Positions 1 through 8,151 of a stretch of DNA of 64,000 nucleotides are shown here, in pieces. The stretch covers positions 62,001 to 126,000 of the forward strand of contig NZ_JYKZ01000005.1 of NCBI RefSeq assembly GCF_001043005.1. Reading direction: 5' to 3'. Origin of the DNA: Pseudomonas psychrophila (GTDB taxonomy: Bacteria; Pseudomonadota; Gammaproteobacteria; Pseudomonadales; Pseudomonadaceae). Each line of letters starts with the position of its first letter. Within the stretch, counting starts at the first letter, position 1. Position numbers and translations under genes: made by a program. Under the pieces are notes generated by a model. It saw only the letters and a list, made by a program, of their open reading frames with translations. It did not search any database and was not told where the DNA came from.

Positions 1-578
1 CAGGCATGACCCTGGTCACTTTCGCGTACGTGGTGTTCAACAACCTTTATGGCGTTTTCTACTCTCTGGGGGATTCGCTGCCCTTCGCCAACGAAACCAT
101 GCTCGGTATCGGCGACAAAATTCTATACATCGCCCAGGAGATGACCTGGAGCGTAGCGCTGACCAAGGCCATGTTTGGCTGGCTGATCTTTGTGGGGCTG
201 GCCTGGGGCGTGCGGATTGGCGCCCACATTGGCGTCGACTTGCTGGTGCGCCAGTTCAACCCTGCCAACCAGAGACGTGTGGCCATGCTTGCCGTGCTCA
301 TTTGCCTGGGCTACTGCGCCTTGATGGCGTACTCCAGTGAGCAGTGGGTGGCTACTTTGTATGGGGTCGGGACCAGTGCTGAAGACCTGGACCGTTTCGG
401 CATTGCCCAATGGCAAATCGTAATGATCGTGCCCATCGGATTTGCTCTGATGTTCGTGCGTTTCCTGCAGATTTTCATCCGTATCGCCCAAGGCAAACAG
501 CAGGGGCTGGGCTTGCACAGTGAAGTGGATGACGCCGTCAAACTGGCGGAAAACGACCAGTCGGGGGCCGAAAAATGA
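1..578 (+). CDS. dctQ: TRAP transporter small permease DctQ, 5' end outside window
   Basis: Small membrane subunit of a tripartite ATP-independent periplasmic transporter, which takes up dicarboxylates or other organic acids with DctM and a periplasmic binding protein. The protein has about four hydrophobic helices, including a GWLIFVGLAWGVRIGAHIGV segment typical of DctQ. The frame is open to the left edge. The first in-frame ATG is at 6 (190 aa), but the codon before it is also in frame and DctQ proteins normally have a short extra N-terminus, so the true start is probably outside the window. Its stop overlaps the dctM start (ATGA), so the two are translationally coupled. The binding protein gene would lie further upstream. 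Substrate is inferred from family only. Confidence 0.88.
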   Translation, partial: GMTLVTFAYVVFNNLYGVFYSLGDSLPFANETMLGIGDKILYIAQEMTWSVALTKAMFGWLIFVGLAWGVRIGAHIGVDLLVRQFNPANQRRVAMLAVLICLGYCALMAYSSEQWVATLYGVGTSAEDLDRFGIAQWQIVMIVPIGFALMFVRFLQIFIRIAQGKQQGLGLHSEVDDAVKLAENDQSGAEK

Positions 579-1855
579 CCATTGCCTTCCTTTTTGTCGC
601 CCTGTTCGTGCTGATGTTTATCGGTATTCCGGTGGCGATTTCCCTGGGTTTGTCAGGGGCCATGACCATCCTGTTCTTCAGTAACGATTCGGTTCGTTCC
701 CTGGCGATCAAACTGTTCGAAACCAGCGAGCACTACACGCTGCTGGCCATTCCGTTCTTTCTGTTGTCCGGCGCATTCATGACCAGCGGTGGCGTAGCCC
801 GTCGCCTGATCGACTTCGCCAACGCCTGCGTCGGTCATATCAAGGGTGGCCTGGCCATCGCGGCGATCCTTGCCTGCATGCTGTTTGCGGCGCTGAGCGG
901 TTCGTCGCCAGCCACAGTGGCAGCGGTCGGCTCGATCGTTATCGCCGGTATGGTGCGCTCCGGCTACAAGCAAGACTTTGCCGCCGGTATTGTGTGCAAC
1001 GCGGGTACCCTGGGTATTCTGATTCCACCGTCGATCGTCATGGTGGTCTACGCCACGGCCACCGAAACCTCGGTCGGCAAGCTGTTCATGGCCGGTGTCG
1101 TGCCGGGCCTTCTGTTGGGTCTCGTGTTGATGGTCACCATCTACATCATGGCCCGCGTGAAAGACATGCCCTCGCTGCCACGGGCATCGTTCAAGGAAAT
1201 CATGACCGCAGGCCGCCGGGCCGGTTGGGGCCTGATGTTGATCGTGATCATCCTCGGCGGTATCTATTCGGGCATGTTCACACCGACCGAAGCCGCTGCC
1301 GTGGCCGCAGTTTATGCTGCTTTTGTGGCCATCTTCATCTACAAGGACATGACCGTCCGTGAATGCCCGAAGGTCATTATCGAAGCGGGCAAGCTGAGCG
1401 TGGTCCTGATGTTCATCATCGCCAACGCCATGCTGTTTGCCCACGTACTGACCACCGAGCAGATCCCGCAGTCGATCACTGCCTGGGTGGTTGAGCAGGG
1501 CTTTACGCCGATTGAATTCCTGCTGGTGGTCAATATCGTGCTGCTGGTTGCAGGCACCTTTATGGAGCCGTCCGCGATCATCCTGATCCTTGCACCGATC
1601 CTGTTCCCGATCGCAATGCAGCTGGGCATCGATCCGATCCACCTGGGTATCATCATGGTGGTGAATATGGAAATCGGGCTGATCACACCGCCAACCGGGC
1701 TCAATCTGTTTGTCACCTCGGCAGTCACGGGCATGCCGCTCACACGCGTGGTACGCGCCGTATCGCCTTGGCTGCTGGTGATGCTTGCGTTCCTGGTGTT
1801 GGTGACCTACGTGCCGTTTGTTTCTCTTGCGTTGCCGAACTGGCTGGGGATGTAG
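575..1855 (+). CDS. dctM: TRAP transporter large permease DctM
   Basis: Large membrane subunit (426 aa, usual family length) that forms the sodium-coupled translocation path of the TRAP transporter. Hydrophobic helices run through the whole protein. Family landmarks are visible: an early LSGAFMTSGGVARRLIDFA segment, an ALSGSSPATVAAVGSI loop and a C-terminal MEIGLITPPTGLNLFV motif. It starts at an ATG overlapping the dctQ stop by four bases, so the subunits are made together. A repeat region follows directly. The C4-dicarboxylate label is a family assignment; the real substrate cannot be read from the permease. Confidence 0.93.
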   Translation: MTIAFLFVALFVLMFIGIPVAISLGLSGAMTILFFSNDSVRSLAIKLFETSEHYTLLAIPFFLLSGAFMTSGGVARRLIDFANACVGHIKGGLAIAAILACMLFAALSGSSPATVAAVGSIVIAGMVRSGYKQDFAAGIVCNAGTLGILIPPSIVMVVYATATETSVGKLFMAGVVPGLLLGLVLMVTIYIMARVKDMPSLPRASFKEIMTAGRRAGWGLMLIVIILGGIYSGMFTPTEAAAVAAVYAAFVAIFIYKDMTVRECPKVIIEAGKLSVVLMFIIANAMLFAHVLTTEQIPQSITAWVVEQGFTPIEFLLVVNIVLLVAGTFMEPSAIILILAPILFPIAMQLGIDPIHLGIIMVVNMEIGLITPPTGLNLFVTSAVTGMPLTRVVRAVSPWLLVMLAFLVLVTYVPFVSLALPNWLGM

Positions 1856-1857
1856 TT

Positions 1858-1988
1858 GTAGCCGCTGAGGAGCGAAGCAGTCGTAAAGTCAGCTTCCACG
1901 GTTTATCAGGCAAACCGCGTGTACCGGTTTGCGGTCGCTACGCAACCGGACGTAGCCTCGTTCTACTCGTCAACTGCTACGGAGCGGG
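1858..1988. repeat. Intergenic repeat, GCAGTCGTAAA family, copy 1
   Basis: About 130 bases that match the repeat at 26153-26292 in blocks: GCAGTCGTAAA, ATCAGGCAAACCG, a GGTTTGCG/ATTTGCG stretch, then GTTCTACTCGTCAAC and GCTACGGAGCGGG. Spacing is conserved although individual bases differ. It has no coding character. Together with the next palindrome it fills nearly all the 332-base gap between dctM and the YeeE gene. Confidence 0.7.
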
Positions 1989-2010
1989 ACGGGTGGCGAA
2001 AACCGTAGCA

Positions 2011-2096
2011 GCTGACGAGCCGTGCGAGGCTGCGTTCGGCTGCGAAGCAGTCGTAAAACATCATGACGCCTATCGCAGCCTTCGTTCCTCGTCAGC
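2011..2096. repeat. Imperfect palindrome adjoining the GCAGTCGTAAA repeat
   Basis: The left arm (2011-2034, GCTGACGAGCCG...GGCTGCG) pairs with the right arm (2074-2096, CGCAGCCTTCG...CGTCAGC) around a loop that again contains GCAGTCGTAAA. The arms use the same words as the repeat at 26153, so this looks like a second, inverted unit of the same family. It lies about 90 bases before the YeeE start. Confidence 0.6.
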
Positions 2097-2187
2097 GACT
2101 ACACGCGGTTACACAGCAATTGCCCGCCGCGCAGGTTTATACTCGCCGCCATCGCAATTAACCAACACCTGGGTACCGAGATTCCTC

Positions 2188-3399
2188 ATGAGCAGTTCTC
2201 TTTCCATGTCACCTGTGCGCAAGTCTGTGGCACCACTGGTGGCTTTTGCCTTTCTGTTGTTTGGCGCAGTGTTCCTGCAAAACAGTGTCGGCTCGCGCCA
2301 GGTACTGTTGCTGGTAGTCGGAGCAGCACTGGGCTTGACCCTCTATCACGCTGCCTTCGGATTCACCTCGGCGTGGCGAGTGTTTATCAATGATCGGCGT
2401 GGTGCGGGTTTGCGTGCGCAAATGGTGATGCTGGCAGTGGCGGTGGTGCTGTTCTTCCCCGCGCTGGGAGCGGGCACCTTGTTTGGTCAGCCTGTGGTTG
2501 GGCTGGTGGCGCCTATCGGGATTTCGGTGGTGTTCGGCGCATTCATTTTCGGTATCGGCATGCAGCTGGGTGGCGGATGTGCCTCCGGAACTCTGTTCAC
2601 AGTGGGTGGCGGCAATGCGCGCATGCTGGTCACCCTGTTTTTCTTTATCTGTGGCTCGCTGATTGCCACTCACCACGTTGACTGGTGGTTTGCGCTGCCC
2701 TCGTTTGCACCGACCTCTATCGTCAAAACCTTTGGTGTGGTTCCCGCTTTGCTATTGAGTCTGGCCGTGTTCGCGCTCATTGCCGCGGTGACGGTGCGGC
2801 TGGAAAAGGGCCGGCATGGCAAGCTGGAAGAGGGCGTTAGCAGCGAACATCAGGGCCTGCGCCGCTTCTTGCGGGGGCCGTGGCCGCTGGTATGGGGGGC
2901 AATTGGCCTGGCGTTGCTCAATTACGCCACTTTGGCCCTGGCCGGGCGGCCCTGGGGCATTACGTCGGCCTTTGCACTGTGGGGCGCCAAGGCAGCCAGC
3001 GGGTTGGGTGTCGATGTTGGCAGCTGGGCGTTCTGGCAGATGCCGGGCAATGCCAAAGCCTTGGCCGCACCGGTGTGGGAAGACATCACCAGCGTCATGA
3101 ACCTGGGCATTGTGCTGGGTGCGTTACTGGCCGCAGGCCTGGCCGGGCGTTTTGCACCCAGCCTGAAAATTCCGACCCGCTCGCTGGTGGCGGCGGTGAT
3201 CGGTGGTTTGTTGCTCGGTTACGGTTCGCGTCTGGCGTATGGCTGCAACATCGGCGCGTACTTCAGTGGCATCGCCTCGGGCAGCCTGCATGGCTGGGTG
3301 TGGCTCGTAGCTGCTTTTATCGGCAACAGCGTGGGCGTGCGCCTGCGGCCGTTCTTCTTTGTGGGCGAACGTCGGCAGGTAGCGCTGAGCGGCTGCTGA
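2188..3399 (+). CDS. YeeE/YedE family sulfur-compound transporter
   Basis: Polytopic inner-membrane protein of 403 aa from the YeeE/YedE (TsuA/PmpAB) family, whose characterised members take up thiosulfate or related sulfur species. Two hallmark segments with a conserved cysteine and glycines are visible: LGGGCASGTLFTVGGGN in the N-terminal half and AYGCNIGAYFSGIASGS near the C-terminus. The frame stays open upstream to 1768, but that part is read through the intergenic repeat. The ATG at 2188 begins MSSSLSMSPVRKS directly before the first helix and is the sensible start. The length fits a protein holding both family halves. The gene is monocistronic and convergent with the NCS2 permease. The substrate is inferred. 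Confidence 0.85.
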   Translation: MSSSLSMSPVRKSVAPLVAFAFLLFGAVFLQNSVGSRQVLLLVVGAALGLTLYHAAFGFTSAWRVFINDRRGAGLRAQMVMLAVAVVLFFPALGAGTLFGQPVVGLVAPIGISVVFGAFIFGIGMQLGGGCASGTLFTVGGGNARMLVTLFFFICGSLIATHHVDWWFALPSFAPTSIVKTFGVVPALLLSLAVFALIAAVTVRLEKGRHGKLEEGVSSEHQGLRRFLRGPWPLVWGAIGLALLNYATLALAGRPWGITSAFALWGAKAASGLGVDVGSWAFWQMPGNAKALAAPVWEDITSVMNLGIVLGALLAAGLAGRFAPSLKIPTRSLVAAVIGGLLLGYGSRLAYGCNIGAYFSGIASGSLHGWVWLVAAFIGNSVGVRLRPFFFVGERRQVALSGC

Positions 3400-3411
3400 G
3401 AAAGCGGGCGG

Positions 3412-3447
3412 TACGGGCGTGCTGATCCCTTCTCAGCAACGCCCGTA
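3412..3447. terminator. Stem-loop between convergent genes
   Basis: TACGGGCGTGCTGA (3412-3425) pairs with TCAGCAACGCCCGTA (3433-3447) with one bulged base and a 7-base loop. It lies between the convergent stops at 3399 and 3496 and may terminate either transcript. There is no clear T tract on the plus strand. Confidence 0.5.
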
Positions 3448-3495
3448 TTGAAGCGACAGCAAATCTTTACGCCGATTTCCTGGGTTCAAGGTTGA

Positions 3496-5010
3496 TCAGT
3501 GTTCTTGCTCGAAGTGCTTTTTACGGGGTGGCGAGGCGTGATCATGGCTTTCGTCGGCTTCTACAATGGGTACTTCCTTGCCGTTGCAATCGAACAGCTT
3601 GCCATCGCGAAACACATCACCTTCATTGAGCCAACGGATGTCCCGGGAGCGCAGGATGCGATCGCTGGCGGCGACGAATACCGACTGTTGGTCGGAGTTG
3701 CCGGCTCGCAAATGGTTGAACAGCAGGTTGAGCAGGATGGCCATGATCGCTGCCGAGCTGATGCCGGAGTGGAAAATGGTCTCGAACCAGGTCGGAAAGT
3801 GGTGATAGAAGGATGGGGCTGCAATCGGGATCATGCCGAAACCGATCGATGTAGCCACGATGATCAGATTCATGTTGTTACGGTAGTCCACCTGGGCCAG
3901 GGTGCGGATGCCGCTGGCCGCGACGGTGCCGAACAGTACCAGGCCAGCACCACCGAGTACGGCGGTGGGCACCGCGGCGACCAGTCTTCCCATCACTGGC
4001 AGCAGCCCCAGAGTCACCAGAATCATCCCGGCGGTTGCCACCACGTAGCGGCTTTTCACGCCGGTTACGGCGACCAGACCAACGTTTTGCGCAAAGGCGC
4101 TCTGGGTGAACGAGCCAAACAGCGGCGCCAGGGCACTGGAAATCATGTCCGCCCGCAGTCCGTTGCCAAGGCGTTTTGAGTCGACTTTGGTCTCGATGAT
4201 CTCTCCGACGGCGAGAATGTCTGCGGAGGTTTCGACCATGGTCACGATAATCACGATCAGCATCGACAGGATGGCCGCGATCCTGAACTCAGGCATGCCG
4301 TAGTGCAGGACCTCTGGCAGTGCGACCAGCGGGCCATTCAGCACATTGGAAAAATCAGTCATGCCAAAGGCCCATGCGACCAGCGTGCCGATGACGATTG
4401 CCAGCAGAATCGACAGGCGAGAAATGCTGGCGCTTCCCAACTTGCTGAGCAGCAGTACGGTCACAAGGGTGAATGCCGCCAGGCCTATGTTGGCCGTGCT
4501 GCCAAAGTCAGCGGCCTGGCTGTTGCCGCCCATGGCCCAGCGTGCGGTAACAGGCATAAGGGTCAACCCGATGGTGACGATGACGATGCCCGTCACCAGC
4601 GGCGGAAAGTACTTGATGATGCTCGAAAACAGCGGCGTGATCAGCAGCCCGACCAACGACGCCACAATGACCGCCCCGAACACGACTGGCAACCCGCCTG
4701 CACCGTCACTGCCGATGATGGCGACCATGGTGGCAACACCCGCGAAAGACACACCCTGAACCAGGGGCAGGCGGCAGCCGAAGAAGGGAATGCCAAGTGT
4801 CTGCAGCAAGGTGGCCAGGCCGCCGGCGAACAGGGATGCCGCGATCAGCAGGCCAACATCGGCCGAAGAAAGGCCGGCAGCCTGACCGATGATCAGGGGC
4901 ACAGCAATGATGCCCCCGTACATCGTCAGCACGTGTTGTAGACCATAGGCCAGGTTGGGGCCTATACCGAGGTTTTCGTCCTCTGGACGAGATGTAGCTG
5001 AAGAAGTCAT
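3496..5010 (-). CDS. NCS2 family nucleobase:cation symporter (purine permease)
   Basis: Inner-membrane permease of 504 aa in the nucleobase:cation symporter-2 family. The signature AQNVGLVAVTGVKSR matches the QNxGxxxxTxxxSR motif that forms part of the substrate site. The N-terminal GLQHVLTMYGGIIAVPLIIG is the usual first-helix region. About 30 soluble, charged residues follow the last helix. It lies 127 bases downstream of the 8-oxoguanine deaminase-like gene on the same strand, which suggests uptake of a purine such as xanthine, urate or an oxidised purine for that enzyme. The specificity is inference. Confidence 0.9.
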   Translation of the reverse strand: MTSSATSRPEDENLGIGPNLAYGLQHVLTMYGGIIAVPLIIGQAAGLSSADVGLLIAASLFAGGLATLLQTLGIPFFGCRLPLVQGVSFAGVATMVAIIGSDGAGGLPVVFGAVIVASLVGLLITPLFSSIIKYFPPLVTGIVIVTIGLTLMPVTARWAMGGNSQAADFGSTANIGLAAFTLVTVLLLSKLGSASISRLSILLAIVIGTLVAWAFGMTDFSNVLNGPLVALPEVLHYGMPEFRIAAILSMLIVIIVTMVETSADILAVGEIIETKVDSKRLGNGLRADMISSALAPLFGSFTQSAFAQNVGLVAVTGVKSRYVVATAGMILVTLGLLPVMGRLVAAVPTAVLGGAGLVLFGTVAASGIRTLAQVDYRNNMNLIIVATSIGFGMIPIAAPSFYHHFPTWFETIFHSGISSAAIMAILLNLLFNHLRAGNSDQQSVFVAASDRILRSRDIRWLNEGDVFRDGKLFDCNGKEVPIVEADESHDHASPPRKKHFEQEH

Positions 5011-5137
5011 GGTGAGTAGCTCGCTTTTGTTATTTTAGATGCGTCTAACAGCACGTTCTCAGTCGCATTCGATGAGTTTTTGGGCTCTGTTGCAGCCCGT
5101 CGTTGCCCTCAGTGCAGAGCGCAACGGGGTGAACGGA

Positions 5138-6496
5138 TTACTCGCCGCTGACCAACTGGCGGGCCAGTGTGTTGTGGCGTTCCAGCACCAGGGGCAGGTC
5201 GACGGTGGTGAGGTGGCCGTCCTTTACCACCACGCGTCCATTGATCACGCTGGTGTCAACGTGGGTGGGGGTGCAGAACACAAGGGCGGCCAGCGGATCG
5301 TGAAGGGCGCCGGCATAGGCCAGATGGCCAAGGTCGAAAGCCACGAAGTCCGCAACCATGCCGGGCGCCAGCGCGCCAATATCGTTGCGATTGAGCACTT
5401 TGGCACCGCCCAGTGTTGCGATTTCGAGTGCCTCGCGAGCGGACATTGCATCGGGGCCAAAACCAACACGCTGTAACAGCAGTGCCTGACGAACCTCTCC
5501 GATCATGCTGGCCCCATCGTTGGAAGCCGAGCCGTCGACACCCAGGCCCACCGATACACCGTGGTCACGCATCTTGCGAATCGGCGCGATCCCCGAGCCC
5601 AGGCGCATGTTCGAGCACGGGCAGTGGGCGACCCCGGTGCCCGTGCGGGCGAACAGTTCAATGCCGTGCTGGTCCAGTTGTACGCAGTGGGCGTGCCACA
5701 CGTCGTGGCCGACCCAGCCCAGGTCTTCGACGTACTCGGCAGGTGTCATACCGAATTTTTCGCGGCTATAGGCGATATCGTTGACGTTCTCCGCAAGGTG
5801 GGTGTGCAGCGACACACCGTACTGACGCGCAAGTACGGCAGATTCACGCATCAGGTCGCGGCTCACCGAAAAGGGTGAGCAGGGCGCCACGACCATGCGC
5901 AGCATCGAACCATGACTGGCGTCGTGATAGCTCTCGATCAGGCGCTGGGAATCCTTGAGGATGAAGCTTTCTTTCTCCACCACTGAGTCGGGCGGCAAAC
6001 CGCCCAGGCTTTGCCCAACACTCATGCTGCCGCGGGCAGCGTGAAAGCGCATGCCAATTTCAGCCGCAGCGTGGATGCTGTCGTCGAGCTTGCAGCCGTT
6101 GGGGTAGATGTAGAGATGATCACTGGATGTCGTGCAGCCAGAGAGAATCAGCTCGGCCATCGCTGTTTGGGTCGAGACGGCGATCATTTCTGGCGTAAGT
6201 CTTGCCCAGATTGGATACAAGTTGGTTAGCCAATTGAACAACTCACCGTCCTGGGCCGCTGGTACAACGCGGGTCAGGCTCTGGTACATGTGGTGGTGGG
6301 TGTTGACCAGGCCCGGGATGACTACTTTACCGGCCATGTCCAGAATCACATCGGCCTGTTGAGGCAGCGTTTCGGTAGGGCCGACTTGCGTGATCAGGTT
6401 GTCTTCAATGAACAGGCCACCGCGCCTGATCTCCCGGCGTTCTCCATCCATGGTCACCAAAAGTTCGGCGTTCTTGACCAGTAAAGTTTTGGGCAT
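5138..6496 (-). CDS. 8-oxoguanine deaminase-like amidohydrolase
   Basis: Metal-dependent deaminase of the amidohydrolase superfamily (452 aa). Metal ligands are visible in order: NTHHHMYQSL (HxH), HTHLAEN, HAHCVQLD and GVDGSASNDG (Asp). The ATG at 6496 is chosen because AGAGGA lies just upstream in GGAAGAGGAAACCCG and the protein begins MPKTLLVKNAELLVTMDGE as in relatives; the longer frame to 6598 has no such support. The closest characterised protein I recall is the Pseudomonas 8-oxoguanine deaminase (Pa0142 type), which converts 8-oxoguanine to urate. Guanine deaminase and atrazine-type hydrolases are nearby families. The purine permease downstream supports a purine role. Confidence 0.85.
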   Translation of the reverse strand: MPKTLLVKNAELLVTMDGERREIRRGGLFIEDNLITQVGPTETLPQQADVILDMAGKVVIPGLVNTHHHMYQSLTRVVPAAQDGELFNWLTNLYPIWARLTPEMIAVSTQTAMAELILSGCTTSSDHLYIYPNGCKLDDSIHAAAEIGMRFHAARGSMSVGQSLGGLPPDSVVEKESFILKDSQRLIESYHDASHGSMLRMVVAPCSPFSVSRDLMRESAVLARQYGVSLHTHLAENVNDIAYSREKFGMTPAEYVEDLGWVGHDVWHAHCVQLDQHGIELFARTGTGVAHCPCSNMRLGSGIAPIRKMRDHGVSVGLGVDGSASNDGASMIGEVRQALLLQRVGFGPDAMSAREALEIATLGGAKVLNRNDIGALAPGMVADFVAFDLGHLAYAGALHDPLAALVFCTPTHVDTSVINGRVVVKDGHLTTVDLPLVLERHNTLARQLVSGE

Positions 6497-6930
6497 CGGG
6501 TTTCCTCTTCCGTGATGGCTCAAGCAAGCATCGGAATGCGCGCTGGGTGACATTTTTGGAGCACGCGCAATGGGTTCGAGCAGCTGTGGAGGTTGCATTT
6601 TTAGTTGACCCTCGCAATACGCACCGGCGATTACCGGGGTCGTAGGCGCGGAATTATGTAACCAGAATTATTATGGATTGTATACAAGTAAAGTTCGGTG
6701 CTGATTTACCCCGCCACGGGCGGTGGCATTGGGGCAGGAAGGGCAGGTTCTGCAGGTCAGCGTTATGCGCGGCCTCTCTTCAGGACATGACCTGCGATGA
6801 CCGTTTGGCAGTTTTCGACCCAAACACGTGGCCTGTAGGTGCCAAAAGGGCCAGGTCAAGGGATTATTTGGCCATTAATTTGCCATCAAGCTATGATCAA
6901 CAGGTGTGATCAACCGGACTTTTCAGCCCT
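6497..6930. other. 434-base divergent intergenic region
   Basis: It separates the leftward deaminase gene from the rightward diguanylate cyclase gene, so promoters for both should lie here. Visible structure: a perfect TTGTATACAA palindrome at 6678-6687, an 8-bp inverted repeat GCAGGTCA/TGACCTGC at 6752-6759 and 6788-6795, and an AT-rich stretch near 6870-6900. No gene is supported. Confidence 0.6.
6678..6687. promoter_or_regulatory. Candidate operator TTGTATACAA
   Basis: A perfect 10-bp palindrome about 180 bases upstream of the deaminase start. The GTATAC core is of the type bound by FCD-class GntR regulators, which often control purine and organic-acid catabolism in pseudomonads. No such regulator is in the window, so the assignment is inference. 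Confidence 0.35.
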
Positions 6931-7794
6931 ATGCCCGTCGACCTTCAAGCGCTCTACCCAAAACTTATCCATCTGATGCTGGATACGGTTTTTGTGGTCG
7001 ACAGGGATAACCAGATTGCATTTGTGAGTGATGCCTGCGAAGCACTGCTCGGCTACCGTGCCGAAGAGCTGACCGGAACCGCGATCACTGACTACATGCA
7101 TCCCGATGATCTGGCGACCACACGGGCTTCCATCGTTAGGGTCATGAACGGTCAACCCCACGTTGATTTTCGCAACCGCTATATCCGCAAGGATGGAAGC
7201 ATCGTGCATATTCTTTGGGCTGCCTTCTGGTCCGAGGATGTCGGCGCGCGTATCGGTGTTGCGCGGGATGTGACGGCCCTCAAGGAGGCCGAAGACGAAT
7301 TGCGCTTCCTTGCCCACCATGATCCGCTGACCAAGTTGACCAACCGCTCGCTGTTCAATGATCGGCTGGACCTCGCCATACGCACAGCGAACCGGCGCAC
7401 AAGCACGCTGGCCTTGCTGTTTGTGGACATGAACGACTTCAAGGGCATCAATGACATTTATGGGCATGCCATGGGCGATCGTGTGCTGTGCATGGTGGCT
7501 AGACGGCTGGAAAGTTGCGTGCGCGAGACGGATACGGTGGCGCGCATGGGCGGTGATGAATTCACGGTGCTGTTGACGGACATCCGCTCGCAGGACGTCG
7601 TGCTGGAGAAAGTCGCACAGATCAACGCGATCATGGCCGAGCCACTGGGTGTCGAGTTTGGTGGGATGCACATGCCGTCCTGCAGTATCGGTGTGGCCTT
7701 TTATCCTGAAGACGGGGAGGACGCCGATACGCTGCTCAGCCATGCCGATGGCGATATGTACCGGATCAAGCGGCACCGCTCTCTGGCCGGGTGA
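6931..7794 (+). CDS. PAS-GGDEF diguanylate cyclase
   Basis: Makes the second messenger cyclic di-GMP. The 287-aa cytosolic protein has an N-terminal PAS domain (about residues 10-120, with LLGYRAEELTG, YMHPDD and a FRNRYIRKDGS strand) and a C-terminal GGDEF domain. The active-site motif GGDEF is intact at residues 207-211. An RETD sequence at 198-201 lies five residues before it, matching the RxxD inhibitory site, so product feedback is likely. There is no EAL domain, signal peptide or transmembrane segment. The ligand of the PAS domain is unknown. The Shine-Dalgarno before the ATG is weak. Confidence 0.92.
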   Translation: MPVDLQALYPKLIHLMLDTVFVVDRDNQIAFVSDACEALLGYRAEELTGTAITDYMHPDDLATTRASIVRVMNGQPHVDFRNRYIRKDGSIVHILWAAFWSEDVGARIGVARDVTALKEAEDELRFLAHHDPLTKLTNRSLFNDRLDLAIRTANRRTSTLALLFVDMNDFKGINDIYGHAMGDRVLCMVARRLESCVRETDTVARMGGDEFTVLLTDIRSQDVVLEKVAQINAIMAEPLGVEFGGMHMPSCSIGVAFYPEDGEDADTLLSHADGDMYRIKRHRSLAG

Positions 7795-8151
7795 GGGTTT
7801 TCCCGGGGTTGGGATTCAGTCCTTTTCAGGCCGGATACAGCGCTGTTTGCCTTTTGCGTCATCGATAGTGTGTCTTTGGGCTCTATTCGTTGAAAAATCA
7901 GATCGCCGTGTCTTCAACTTGCACGTGTCTGCGGCTAACATGCGCGCCCTGGTTTTGCATGCCCGGTCAGTTGCAGGGTGTGCGTCCAGCATGCCTTGAA
8001 CCTTGCCTGTAACTCGCCCGCCATGACGGTGGCGTCGAGCGAAGCTCAATCGCACATACCTGTTTTTTATCCCGGCCCGGTCTTTGCCCGTGCAGGGTTG
8101 CACCTGCTTGTCGCGGGCTTTTCCATTGATCAATGAGGTCGTGAGTCAATT
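7795..8151. other. 357-base intergenic region without a gene
   Basis: Lies between the cyclase and the MFS gene, both rightward. I see no supported ORF. A small GCAGG/CCTGC hairpin near 8092-8106 is the only structure noted; otherwise it probably holds the MFS promoter and leader. Confidence 0.5.

Noticed and set aside
653..1642. Long antisense frame (329 aa) opposite dctM
   Set aside because: His/Asp/Gln-rich composition is typical of the complement of a membrane-protein gene; dctM is clearly the real gene.
1768..2187. N-terminal extension of the YeeE frame
   Set aside because: It overlaps the dctM end and is read through intergenic repeats; the ATG at 2188 sits just before the first helix.
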